From: Adineta steineri
Taxonomy: Eukaryota > Rotifera > Eurotatoria > Adinetida > Adinetidae
DNA length: 64,000 bases
Direction: 5' to 3'
Assembly: GCA_905250115.1 (NCBI GenBank)
Contig: CAJNOI010000157.1
Location: 62,001 to 126,000 of the forward strand
Positions 47,817 to 59,478 of the stretch are shown here, in pieces. The notes under the pieces were generated by a model. That model did not search any database and was not told the origin of the DNA. It saw only the letters and a list, made by a program, of their open reading frames with translations. Every line of letters begins with the position of its first letter. Positions within the stretch are counted from its first letter, which is position 1. A program made the translations under genes and the position numbers.

Positions 47817-48067
47817 AATCTTAATAGAAATGATTTACATTTAATTCTCAGATTTATTTATCTGAGGACAACAAAGAAATAAACAAGAACTCTTTCAATA
47901 CAACTATCATAAATTCATTAAAATTTAATTTAAAAAAAAATTTTTTTCGAATGAATTGTAATTTTCTTCAAACGAACATCAATTTTAATATTAAGTAAAC
48001 AGAAAAAATAACACAATACATGACAACATATTAAATGAGATACATATATAGATATAGATATAAATAT

Positions 48068-51000
48068 TTATTCGTTAACTAACGCTTCTTTTTCGTTAGA
48101 TCGATTATGACTTTTACGTTCTCGTCTTGCATTCTATCAAAAAAAGAAAAAACAAATCAAATTAAATTTATTCCTATAATAAAATATTTCAAAAATTAAC
48201 CTTTGATGATGGTGGACTAGTTGTCATTTCATTCGATGTATCATGTTCAGTCGAATCATCATTACATCGATGACATGTCCATCCATAATTACGTCGTTTA
48301 GGAAAAGAGGATAAAGGTGGAACACAACAAGCATAATGATAAAAAATTTTGCATTTATCACAACTAGAAAATAAAAGATATTGTTTTCTGTTTTTAAAAT
48401 TGAAATTAAAAATGTACTCAGTCATTGTTTGATTTGTTCCTGAATTTGAACATTCTTTACATCGAGCATCTGACGGAACATTATTTTGAATTGTTACTGC
48501 TGAACGTCGATTTGGCTTTTTAACTTCTTTTTTTGGTTTTTCAATTTCTTTTTCATTATTCTCATCATCATTACTCAATGTTATTGATGAACGAAGTTCA
48601 ACAGTACCATTTGCATTTTCTTCATCATCATCAAAATCAAATATTGACATTGGATCTTTCATTGTTTTACGTTTTTTCTTTTCAGGTTTTGTCATTGGAA
48701 GTGATGCAGCTTTTTGTTTAAATATTGTTGGAGTTCGACGTTCAATAATCAATGATTTTGATCGAGCTGGAGTTGCTGATGAATCTAGGCAAACATTAAT
48801 ATTAATCAATATTCAGTTTTTTATTTCGTATTTACTATTAGATTTTGATACTGATGGTTTTTTGATTGATATTCGTGGAGACTTTTGATTAGGAGAGCTA
48901 AATGAAAGAATATATACAAATGAAAATAATATGTTTAATGAAAATATTATTAACCTTTTTTTTGTTGATGAAGACGATCGTTTTGGAGTTGGTTCTGGAG
49001 TAAAATCTGTTGTTTTTCTAGTAAATAATTTTTTAATAACCGATGTTCGACTTTTACTCGTACTTGGTTTTTCATTATCATCTTGTTTTTGACTAATTAT
49101 TTCTTTTGACGATGGTGATGAAGTATTATTTGTTTCATCGTTAGTTATTTTTGATTTTTTATTATCTGCCGTTTGTTCATTACCATTATTTGAATTTGAT
49201 TCATTTTTTCTTTTTCTTGAACCAAACTAAATGAAGGAACAACGAATAAATTGAAAATTGTTAATTAATAATTTACTTTAATAACTGTTTCACGTAGAAC
49301 AAGTTCATTTGTACGTCTAGGACGTATCTGACGAGGTTCATCAATATTAACATTACATTGATCAAGTTCTTCTTGTTGTGCATTGACACATGAAGCACAT
49401 TGCCTTTTATTTGATAAAAAGAAAAAAAAATCAATTTCGATTAATAAGAATAAGAAAATTTATACCAATCATATTTTTTACTAGCTGATAACATAACTGA
49501 TAATGTTTTAGCAGGCATTGGTGGTGTTAAACAATCACCATGAAATGCTAAATGACATTGACAACATTTTATCATTTGATTTGATTGATCAGTTTGTTTA
49601 CAAACAGAACAACTAAACAATAATTTCTTATTTTTTAATATTGACAAAAAAAAACAAAATCTAATCTTATACCAATCAGTTTCTGTTGATATTGTTGAAG
49701 ATAATTGTGGAGATTTAATATTTAATAATTGATTTGTTGTATCATCTTTTAATTGACAATTATAAAGTTTAAATAATTCAATATATTCATTATATCGATC
49801 AGTTAATGAAGATAATGTTTCATATTCTTTTTTAAGTTCAGTTTCTAACTAAAGAAATCAAAAAAAAAGTTAAATTTTGTAAAATAAAAATGTCTACTTA
49901 CTTTTTTATGTTCTTCTTTTAATTGTTTATCAATAGAAGATGATTCTAATTGATTAAGTTTTGTTTCTGCATCAGCTATACGTTCCCGAATTTGTGTTAA
50001 TTCTTCTTCATTTGCTGTAAATGCAAGAAGTGCATTGGTATCTGTTGATGTTAAATCAAGATTATTTGGTAATGTTGTTAATTGATTAGGACGAAGACGT
50101 TGAGCTTTGTCAAAAAAACTTTTTAATGCTACTGGATCAACCATTAAAGATCTGTTTTGAATATTAGAAAAAGATTTTTTAATCAAAATAAATTTTTATA
50201 TTTTCATTATACCTTGCAATATGAGTTTTACTTGGTTTTGGTAATCTTGGAAATGTTTCACTACGTTTTTTATATATCGACCAATAATTCGTTAATGTTT
50301 GAAGAGAATCTTCCTAAAATAAAAGAAATTTTCGAAAGAAATTTTAAACATAATATTAATTTACAGTTAATTGATCTCGATGATCTAATTGCTTTTGTTG
50401 TACTTCACATATTGTATAATTTCTTTGCACTGTTTTATATGTACCTGATATTGATTGATGAGTAACACAATATAATTCACATTCAATTTTTGACTAAAGA
50501 AAAAGAATTTATATAGTTAACTTTTATCTAAAAATAAGAATTGATAGATTTTAATATTCGTTAAAAAAAACCATTTCCTCATTCGGATAATATACAAACA
50601 CATAAATAGTGATAAAAGAAGCTAAGTGTGAGCGTAGTCAGGATTTCGATCTAGGCGAAGCTCAACTTCTCGTAGCTTCCCCGGTGACTACGTCACTATC
50701 GTATGTGTTTTTATGAATTATTTCCCTTTGTGATACTCTTGTTATTAAAAGTCATTTTGTTGACATTCGATTTAGTTACATTTCAAATAAGTTTTTATCA
50801 ATATTTAAACTAACCAGTTCTCCTCTAATTTGTAACAAACCATTTTTATTTGCACATGATAAATGAAATGCATTTGGACATAATCCCGCATCACATGAAA
50901 CTGTTACACCTGATCGTGATTCACATATATGACATGGCTAAAAATTAATTAATTAAAATTTTAATTAATAAAAAAAAATTTCTTCAACTTTATTTCCAAA

Positions 51001-51645
51001 TTTTTGTGAAGAAATATTTGATAAATCAACAGGTGTGTAATAAAGTTCATCATAATATAAAATACCTGGAACTCCAAGAGCACAAACAACATGAATCCAT
51101 GTTGATTCTAATGTTGGCCAAAATGCATTACAACGATCTTTTGTAGGACATAAAGCACATGTCTAGAAATAGATATACAAAAAAAGAAAGCTAATTTATC
51201 TTAATCAAAACATATTATCTTACTGGATCATCAACATGTGCTAAACAAGGTGTACAAAACCAATATTCTGATGGTGAAGATGAATCTGATGATTTATCAT
51301 CTAATGTATCTGCATTATAACAACCTAATATTATCTTTTAATTAATAAATCAAATTAATAAAAATATTTCTTTTATTTACTTTCATGAACAATCACTCCA
51401 CATCGATCACAATAAACAATTGGATCATTATCATCTGTACTAAATAGAAAATTTCGATTTTTGTTTTTTTTAATATAAAATTAATTTTTGATTTTTACCT
51501 TCCACTCAATAAACAAATGGAACATATTTTTGTTTCTGCTATTAACTAATTAAATAACAAACAAGAATAATATATACATATGTATATATAAACATACCGG
51601 TTTTGTTATTGATTCATCATTTGAATTATTCTCTTCACCAGACAT
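48068..51645 (-). CDS. PHF14: PHD-finger chromatin reader PHF14
   Basis: Seventeen exons join in phase to 803 residues: 51598-51645, 51499-51545, 51381-51439, 51224-51324, 50989-51162, 50815-50937, 50365-50493, 50213-50313, 49902-50151, 49673-49848, 49466-49612, 49277-49403, 48955-49226, 48836-48897, 48418-48784, 48201-48363, 48068-48133. PHD1 (about residues 24-76) reads CSICLLSG, DDNDPIVYCDRCGVIVHESC. An extended PHD follows (CALCPTKDRC, WIHVVCALGVPGI, KFGNKPCHICESRSG, CDAGLCPNAFHLSCA). A third PHD lies at about 403-450 (CSVCKQTDQSNQMIKCCQC) and a fourth near 714-773 (CDKCKIFYHYACCVPPLSSF, NYGWTCHRCND). This order, with the acidic/basic linker (PEKKKRKT, FDFDDDEEN), is that of PHF14, a nuclear histone-tail reader. 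Human PHF14 is somewhat longer, with an acidic N-terminus missing here. Confidence 0.9.
50596..50710. repeat. Small foldback element in PHF14 intron
   Basis: AAACACATA...ATAGTGA with CGTAGTCA (50633-50640) on the left is inverted on the right as TGACTACG (50685-50692), TCACTAT and TATGTGTTT (50702-50710). The 115-bp unit has a more GC-rich centre with its own GAAGC/GCTTC hairpin. It has the form of a MITE; no target duplication was found. Confidence 0.55.
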
Positions 51646-51806
51646 TTAAGCTCAATTTATTTCTTTAGAATTTTAATATTCTGCAAAAAGAGAAAATTTT
51701 CTTTTATTATTTGTATTATTTCCTTTATAATTAAATGTGTGTGCGTGTGCTGTATTTTTTGATTGCAAAAAAAACGAAAAAAAAAGAAGCGAGATATAAA
51801 ATACAT

Positions 51807-51838
<32 letters not shown>

Positions 51839-52396
51839 AGACAAAAATGTGAGAAAGAGACACACACACACACACACACGCTCTCGAATTTGTGTCTAAG
51901 GCATACAATATATGAAATAAATCCACGAGAAAGATGATGATGATGATGAGAAGAAAAAGTAAAGAAAAGAAAAAAACATTACATTCTGAAGTTCAAAATG
52001 TAGTATTAATAAGAATTCGTATTTAATGACGTGTCTGTTATATATATATTATATTATTATTATTATTATTCAAATGAGAAATAGAAGAAAGATAAACAAA
52101 TGTTCATTTTTTTCACACATATAACGAGACTTCAAAGCAAAACCTTCCTTTTTCTCCTTTTGTCTCACTGTTTTGCCAGTGCGTCTCAATATCCGTAGCA
52201 CCAAGTGACTAAAGTTATATATATATAAATATATATATATATAAGTAGTATTTAGAGTAATACAAAAAAAAAGAAATGACAAACGAAAGGCTCTATTGCA
52301 CAACAACACGAGAGAAAGAGAAGAAGAAAAAAGAAGCACTCTAGAGCACACGCACACAAAAGAAAAACATATGTTTTTTTTTTATTTGTTTTGTTT
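51646..52396. other. PHF14 5-prime flank rich in microsatellites
   Basis: Space between the PHF14 start and the MYPT stop, both on the minus strand. It holds (AG)n at about 51808-51838, (AC)n at 51861-51879, (ATT)n at 52046-52070 and (AT)n at 52216-52244. It must contain the PHF14 promoter and the MYPT polyadenylation site. Confidence 0.6.
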
Positions 52397-55300
52397 TCAT
52401 TTCGAAAGTTTACTGATAACACGAATCAATGCAGCATTTTCTTCTTTTAAACGTGTATTATCTGCTTTGATTGAGTCCATTTTCTAAATTATATAAGAAG
52501 AATTTTCCTTTAATAAATCTTTTCTTTTTTTTATCTCTTTTCACTTACTTTCAACTCTTCTTCTAATTCAGATATTTTTCTTTCATATGCTCGTTTTTCC
52601 TATAAAAAAAGAATAATCCAAATAAAAACATAATGTTTTCATAAAAAATAAGAGCCTAGATATTCGAACTCGAAGCTAACACCACTACTACACATCTGTC
52701 TATAGAACTAATATGACAGATTGATATAAGTGAAAAATACTCTAACAAATTATATATCTCTTTAATATAGATATATTGTCCTTGTTTGTCTACATTATTT
52801 TTTATAGTTCTTATCTATTCTGATATAAAAAGGAATTTTTCTAATATATGACCTTGAAAATCAGTTTCGAGATATTTACAAAATTTGTTTTTTTAGTTTG
52901 TATAAGTATTTATATTGATAGATAGATAGATAAGACAATTAGCTTACTCGTTTATCAAGTGATGATTCGATATACTGTGATGTTTTCTAAAAATAATGAG
53001 AAATTGTTTTTTGTTTTTTATTAAATAAAAACTGTATAACATACGAGTTTTTCAATGATTTGATCTCTTTCAGCGATATCTCGTTCTAATCGATCTACTT
53101 TTTGTGTTAATTCATCCATTTTACGTTTAGAATCATCATGTAACTATAGAAAAAATATTTTTGAAAATTGAAATTAATCATTTCTTTTTTACTCGTTTCA
53201 CAGCTGATGTATCATTATTTGTTGTTGATGTTCCTGTTGATGATAGTGCAGTATTTTCTTTAGAATCTTTTTTTAATGCAAATGGTGTTGATGTAGCCAT
53301 ACCATTCATAATAGTATTTGGATTTGATTGTGGTAAAGAAGTCGTTAATGTTAAAGTTTTACGTGATGGATCTTGACTTTGAGAACGAATATTTCGTGTT
53401 GTTGATGAAGTTGATGTGGGTGGTGGAGATGTTGGTGATAGATTTGCTAAAGATTCTTTAGTTGTTAATAATGCTGATGATGGAGTATTTTCAAATCGAG
53501 AGATAAGACCACGTGAACCAAGTAAACCACTATTAGATGTTGTATGTTGTTGAGCGTTATCTTGTAATTTTTGATCGTCGGATCGATGAGATTCTTCACT
53601 TGATGCTTGTTGATAAGATGTTTTTGGAACTAAATCATTTGTATCATCACGAATTTCAACTTCTTTTGTTTCCTGTGAAAAGAAAAAGAAGAAATTTCTT
53701 GTTTCAAAATCGATTAACGAGTAAAGAACAAACTAATAAACGTACGTCGTTCCAAATGATTCTTCCAGTATTTTTTCTCTGATTATGTACACGATTTGTT
53801 CGTCGTCGTGGTTGTTGTTGTTGCTGTTGTGAATCTAACGAACCACTAACACCAAGATTCAATGAATCGTTAGCTGTGATTGATGGGACAATATCTATCG
53901 GAATACGACAAGATTAACAGACTATTTTTTTTTGTTTTTTCCTTACTGTCAGTATCCGCAGATGTAAATCTCGATCGTAGTCGACGTGATCCACAGGATG
54001 AAGATGCGTCAACAGTCGTCTCAATAGTATCCTATCAATAATATGTTTATATATATATTAGAAGAAAGAGAACAAAGTATTACATAGAACAAGCAACGAA
54101 CGAGAACAAATACATATACACATACGCACGCATATAAAAGATACTGAATTATTACATATATACATATATATATGTACTTCGTACGTATTTATAGACTCTC
54201 GAGATGAATGTGATGAAAGGAAAAAAATAATAGATACATCGTCGCAAATCGAGAGGAGAATATATATATAAAAACTCCGATGACAAAAGCGAAACATCAT
54301 TAAGTGACTCAAAGTTGAAATATTTCTTCATCTCAGTTTTTTTTTGTGTTTCTATTCTATGATTATAGATGCATATTTCTTATCTTCCTTTTTTTAACCC
54401 TGGAGTTTTTATAATTGAAAGCGTATGGCTATTGGTAATCATAGTCGATTATACAAATAAACAAAAGAAAAAAAAAGAGAGCATATTGAGTAAAGAAAAC
54501 ATGAAGATAGAATCAAGGTTAAACATATCAAAGCAATATTACCTCGTTTCCACTTAATCTTCTTGCTTTTTCTTTTTTCTCTTCAATAACACGTTGTAAA
54601 CGTTCAGTTTCAATATCATGTTCAGCAACTATTGATGGCGTTGATGGTGCACCAATTTTATTATTTGATAACGTTACATTAGATGTTGTTTCAATAATAT
54701 TGGCTACTGGTTGTGGAATTGTTACTGTTGTGATTGTTGATGTAGATGTTTCAGTTGTATTTGGTTGACTTTTTATTTGTTGTTCAGCTGCTTTTATATC
54801 TTCAACAGTAACACTTTGTGTTGAACGTCGTTCTCTTCGTGCTTGTGCTGAACGATGTTTACGTTGTGCTTCAGCTTCTTCATCACGACTTGGTGGAACA
54901 TTTGATCGTCGTTTTCCACCAGTTGAATCATCAAGTGGATTTGATGATGATGTTACTGTTACATTTGTTGTTGGAGTTGATGTTACAGATGGAAGAGATG
55001 TTGTTACACTAACGACTGTTGATGTTGTTGGAGGAGGAGGTGGTACTGATGCTTGCACTGATACTGGTACTGATGGGGTTGTTAGTGTTGGTGTAGGTGT
55101 CGATGTCGGTATTGGTGTTGGTTCATTAACACCAGCACCTGATCGACGACGAACATATGGACCTGTATTATTTGGTGTTGTTAATGTTCCATCACCCACT
55201 GTTCGATCCGTTGTACCCCATCTAAATAACAAATTTTATTTAGAAAATAAAAATTAAATTAAAAAAATAAAAACATGCATTTTACAAAAAAAAAAGAGAT

Positions 55301-57882
55301 AATCCTTTTTTGTCCTGAATTAGATTTATTATGTATATAGATCTATTCTGTGCAAATAAAAATGTGTTAGGTTATGGGTATTATTTGTGAGAAAGAAGTT
55401 TGATTAGATAATGTGTTGATTAATATCAGGTTTTGTGATAGAAGATATAAGGAGAAAAAAAATGAATACCTTCTCGGTGCCACCTCAGGCTGTGTCTCAC
55501 TGGAACTAAAATTATATAAAATAGTATCATCGCATTCAACTAACTCTTGTATATATTTATTTATTTATTTATTCGATAAGATCGGCAAAAATTTATTTGA
55601 TTATGTAAAAGAAAAAAAATTGTGATAAAAACAATCTATAATTTACCTTCGATTGATTTTAGTATCCAATGATTGAGTTGGAGATGAAGCGATATTTCCT
55701 GTTGAATTCTCCTATGAAGAGAAGAAAAAAAGAAAGAATTGTTTTGAAATATTTTATTAGTTAATTGATATTTTGTCTATAGAAAGATTGTTATCGACAT
55801 GCATCGATTAATTTTCATGCAAAGCGATATTCAATTATTTTTCTTTTCTTTTCTTTTCTTTTAATATAATATCTTACACGACTGGATAAATCATTATTAA
55901 TATTATTATTATTTGCTGTTAATGATTGAAGTGGATTTGTAAATGTTCGTTGAGAATTTGATATTGAATATTTATTTGTTGATAAAAGTGCTGGTCGACT
56001 CGTTGTTGTTGTTGGTGTTGTTGTTGTTGATGTTGTAGTTGAATTAGATACTAATTTATCAAAAGATGGTTTTGCTGTTCGTTGATCATAAGAAGATGTA
56101 TTAGATTTATTCAGATCATTATTAGTTGAATTATTATTCGGTGTTGATGCATTTGGTGGCTAAGAGAATAAATAAATTGAAGCTTTTCATCATGCACAAG
56201 CAATAAATGCATTCATGCTGCATACGCAGTAATGTCATTTTCAATAGAATTTCATTCTTACCTCTTCTTGATTTGTTTTTAAATATCGATTACTTAAATC
56301 ATGTAATGATCGTTGTAGACTACTTAATTTCTCCTAAATTAAAAATATTAAATATTAAATTTATTTATTTTTTCAAATTTTCAACCTTTATACTAGGCGA
56401 ACAATTGGGTAAATTCTCATCAACAGAATTAGGATTGACTGATAATGGTAAGGAAGATGAGGGTAAGCAAGACTAAATAATATAGAAGCACATGCATTTT
56501 ATAAAAATTCCTTTTTTTGTTAAAAAAGAATTCTACCTGTGGAGGTATTTTGTTCGTTGTTTCTATTAAAAACAAATAAAATAAATAAATCAATCAATCT
56601 GATCAAAAATAAAAACTAACCTATATTCTCATTATGTGATTCAGTTCGAAGAATTGATTTATGTTCATCTACTGTTCGAGTAGATGTAGGTCTAAAATAA
56701 ATTATTTTCAAAAAAATCTAGTTTTTCTTTTCTAAAAACATACTTTCTTTTCCATGGTGCAAGAATATTATCTGGCGTTTCATTAACAGGTGACTAAAAA
56801 AAGTCATTGAATTTAATATTTTAAAAAACTAAATCAATTTAATTATTTACTTTTACAGGAGGTCGTTTTTCTTTTAATTCTTTTAATAATTCATATGTCA
56901 CACCATCACATACATCCAGCGGTGTTTGACCCTAAATTAATTCAATAAAAATTATTTCAAAAAATTTCTTCATTTTGTTTTTACTGCAAAATTTTTTGAA
57001 TCTAAATCTGCATTTCTTTCCAAAAGAAATTTAATAATATCATGTTTATCCCAATGTGCAGCTGCATGTAAAGGTGTCCAACCATCATTATCAACTGAAT
57101 TTATATTTGCACCAGCACGTAATAAAATACTAAAAGAATATAATTCATATATCTATATTTCTATCTATTGAAACATACTCAATAACATCTAAATATCCTT
57201 TCGCACACGCAACATGTAAAGCAGTAGCACCCGTTCTTGCATGTACAATAGTTTCTGGTAAAGATTTCGAATTAGTTTTTTGATTATTATTTAACCAATC
57301 TTGTGCATGTTTAAGCATTAATTGATGTTCAATATTTCTTGCTTGTTCATCATCAATACCTTTTCTTCTCATATCTTCTTCCAAACAAGCAATTATATCA
57401 TCACCTTCAGCTATATCAATTGGTAATTCACCTTCATTATTACAAACATCAACAGTAGCACCACGAGATAATAAATATTTAACAATATCAATATTTCCAC
57501 AAGATGATGCTGCATGTAAAGGTGTCCATCCTTCATTGTCTTGACAATTTATATCGGCAGAACGATTGAGCAAATATTCTACCATGAGCAAATTATTATC
57601 AATACAAGCTTGATGAAGTGCTGTGAGTCCATCAATATTTGATGTATTTATATCAACTCCACGTTGTAATAATTTTTCAACTTCATCACGATCTGATGAT
57701 GAACATGCAGCTAAGAAAACATATGCTTGTTGAAATTTGACACGTTGAGAGATTTTAACATTTGATGATTCTCGATTTGTTTCTGATTCATCCCAACGAC
57801 GTAATTGTTCACGACGTTTAGCTATTGCACTCGATTGACGATTGACTTCGTCTGATGGTGATGGATTTATTCCACTTAACAT
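52397..57882 (-). CDS. PPP1R12: Myosin phosphatase targeting subunit (MYPT/PPP1R12)
   Basis: Nineteen exons join in phase to 1,095 residues: 57179-57882, 56985-57129, 56851-56931, 56744-56793, 56621-56691, 56537-56562, 56386-56472, 56262-56333, 55878-56159, 55647-55711, 55470-55505, 54543-55221, 53947-54031, 53746-53894, 53193-53672, 53045-53143, 52948-52986, 52549-52599, 52397-52483. The PP1-docking RVKF lies at residues 47-50, followed by ankyrin repeats in two groups (DGLTALHQACIDNNLLMVEY, GWTPLHAASSCGNIDIVKYL; ATALHVACAKGYLDV, GWTPLHAAAHWDKHDI), as in MYPT. RRSTQSVTV (Thr at about 674) matches the inhibitory Rho-kinase site. A C-terminal coiled coil/leucine zipper closes the protein (RLERDIAERDQIIEKL). 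It should direct PP1c-beta to myosin light chain. The 26- and 36-bp exons 6 and 11 are candidates for alternative splicing. Confidence 0.92.
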
Positions 57883-58986
57883 TAATCAAATTTATTATTC
57901 ACATTGGATGGACATATTGAAAGAGATATCTTCTATAGAGACAAGAAAAGACTAAATAAACAACATCAGAACAAACAACAAGTTGCGGCCATACTATAAA
58001 TATTATCAACAAGGTCAATTTATTTAGAGAATTTATATCATTCGATTATAACTTGGATTTTAATTGATTTTATATTAATCAATCAAAGATATTCTTAATA
58101 AAAAAAATATATCGACTATTTTTTATCCAATTTTTTATTACTATTGATGTCGCTAGTTGACAATAAAATTGTATACAGTTCATAAGGAAATATTATTTTT
58201 GAAGAAAAGAAAAAGTATGTCAAGACTCAGTTATAGATTTTTATATTAGATTAGAGAATTAAAACTATTTATTTTTCTATATAATTTATTTAAATGACTC
58301 GAAAAATATTCTCAATTTTTTTCTATACAATTAAAATTGTATTTTTTGAAAGAAATTTTTTAATTTCATTATGAATTTTTGTATTTGTTAATTTTTAATA
58401 GATTAGTTTTGTTTCTATAATTAGCATAAAATTGTTTGTTCGTTCTTTATCCACATATCATTATTACTCTGTTTATATATATATAAACGACAGAATAAGA
58501 AGAATAAGTAACACAAACAGAAACAAAAGCGCAAATTCCACCGTTATGTCCTTGTTTCTAGTATAAATCTCGTCATAATCTCTATATTCATTGGATTCTC
58601 TACAGCTAATAACAATTATTTCTTTTCTTTCGACGTAATCAAATAAATAGATAAAAGAAATAATAATTTAAAAAAAGAGGAAGTTTAGATTTATCAATGA
58701 TTACTAAAATACTTGCCTATTTTGATGTAAAATAAATGTAATAATGAATAATCATAAATATGTAAAGAGTATTCACCAAACAACATAAATAGTCAGTGTG
58801 ACCTTTTTAAATTTGAATAAGAAACCTACGCAGTCTTTGGGTTTAAATCACTGCTGAATCATTAGTATTATTCTGTGCAACCCACATTGATATTTACCAA
58901 GTATATCTAGTATCTCTATACTATAAAAGATTATCATAGATATCAATAGATCTAAGTTTAAACTTTAATTCAATACCGGTGACACC
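57883..58986. other. Intergenic, divergent promoter region
   Basis: Lies between the divergent starts of MYPT (-) and the small secreted protein (+), so it should hold both promoters. AT-rich; no specific element recognised. Confidence 0.5.
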
Positions 58987-59478
58987 ATGTTGATGTTTTT
59001 CTTTCTTATGATTTTTACAAAAATAAATGTTAATACAGCAGCTATTCAAGATTTATCAGGGTTCTATAATTTTACAAACTGTGCATGTACTGTTCTAAGA
59101 TGTTTAGAGCCTTCGTTTTATGAAATTAATCAAAATCAAAATGGAGATTTGGCAGTAACCTATCTTTACACTACATTAGTAGCACGTGGAAAAGCAACAT
59201 TGGTTAATAATGGACAGCAAACACAAGTATCCCTACAATGGTCTCAAACGGATTTTTATACAAATTGTACAGGTACATGGATACCAACAAAACGAACAAT
59301 CGATTTAAAATGTGGAGATCAATTTCGATATTGTACGGGACAATTACAATGTCGTGGGAATAGTGGAGCATGTGCAAAAAATAATTCAATGACACTCAAT
59401 ATTCATTATGTTAGTTCTTTTTGGAAGATGATTATTAGTACAATATTCTTATTGTTAATTAAAAATATCAATTCCTAA
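58987..59478 (+). CDS. Small secreted or GPI-anchored Cys-rich protein, unknown
   Basis: A single-exon ORF of 163 residues. The first 18 (MLMFFFLMIFTKINVNTA) are a signal peptide. The mature part has eight spaced cysteines (NCACTVLRC, TNCTGTW, LKCGDQFRYC, LQCRGNSGAC) and Asn-glycosylation sites (NFTN, NCTG, NNSM). A lipocalin-like line of strands is suggested by LSGFYNFTNC and GDLAVTYLYT, VSLQWSQTDFYTNCTGTW. The C-terminus ends in a hydrophobic run (MIISTIFLLLI), as in GPI-anchored proteins. No family is recognised with confidence. It is head-to-head with MYPT. Confidence 0.65.
   Translation: MLMFFFLMIFTKINVNTAAIQDLSGFYNFTNCACTVLRCLEPSFYEINQNQNGDLAVTYLYTTLVARGKATLVNNGQQTQVSLQWSQTDFYTNCTGTWIPTKRTIDLKCGDQFRYCTGQLQCRGNSGACAKNNSMTLNIHYVSSFWKMIISTIFLLLIKNINS

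Noticed and set aside
50633..50692. tRNA or tRNA pseudogene
   Set aside because: An 8-bp outer stem exists, but at 60 nt there is no room for D and anticodon arms and the B-box match is poor.
51657..52357. Leu/Ser/Phe-rich ORFs (LSLSLSLSLS)
   Set aside because: Generated by AG/CT and AC/GT microsatellites upstream of PHF14.
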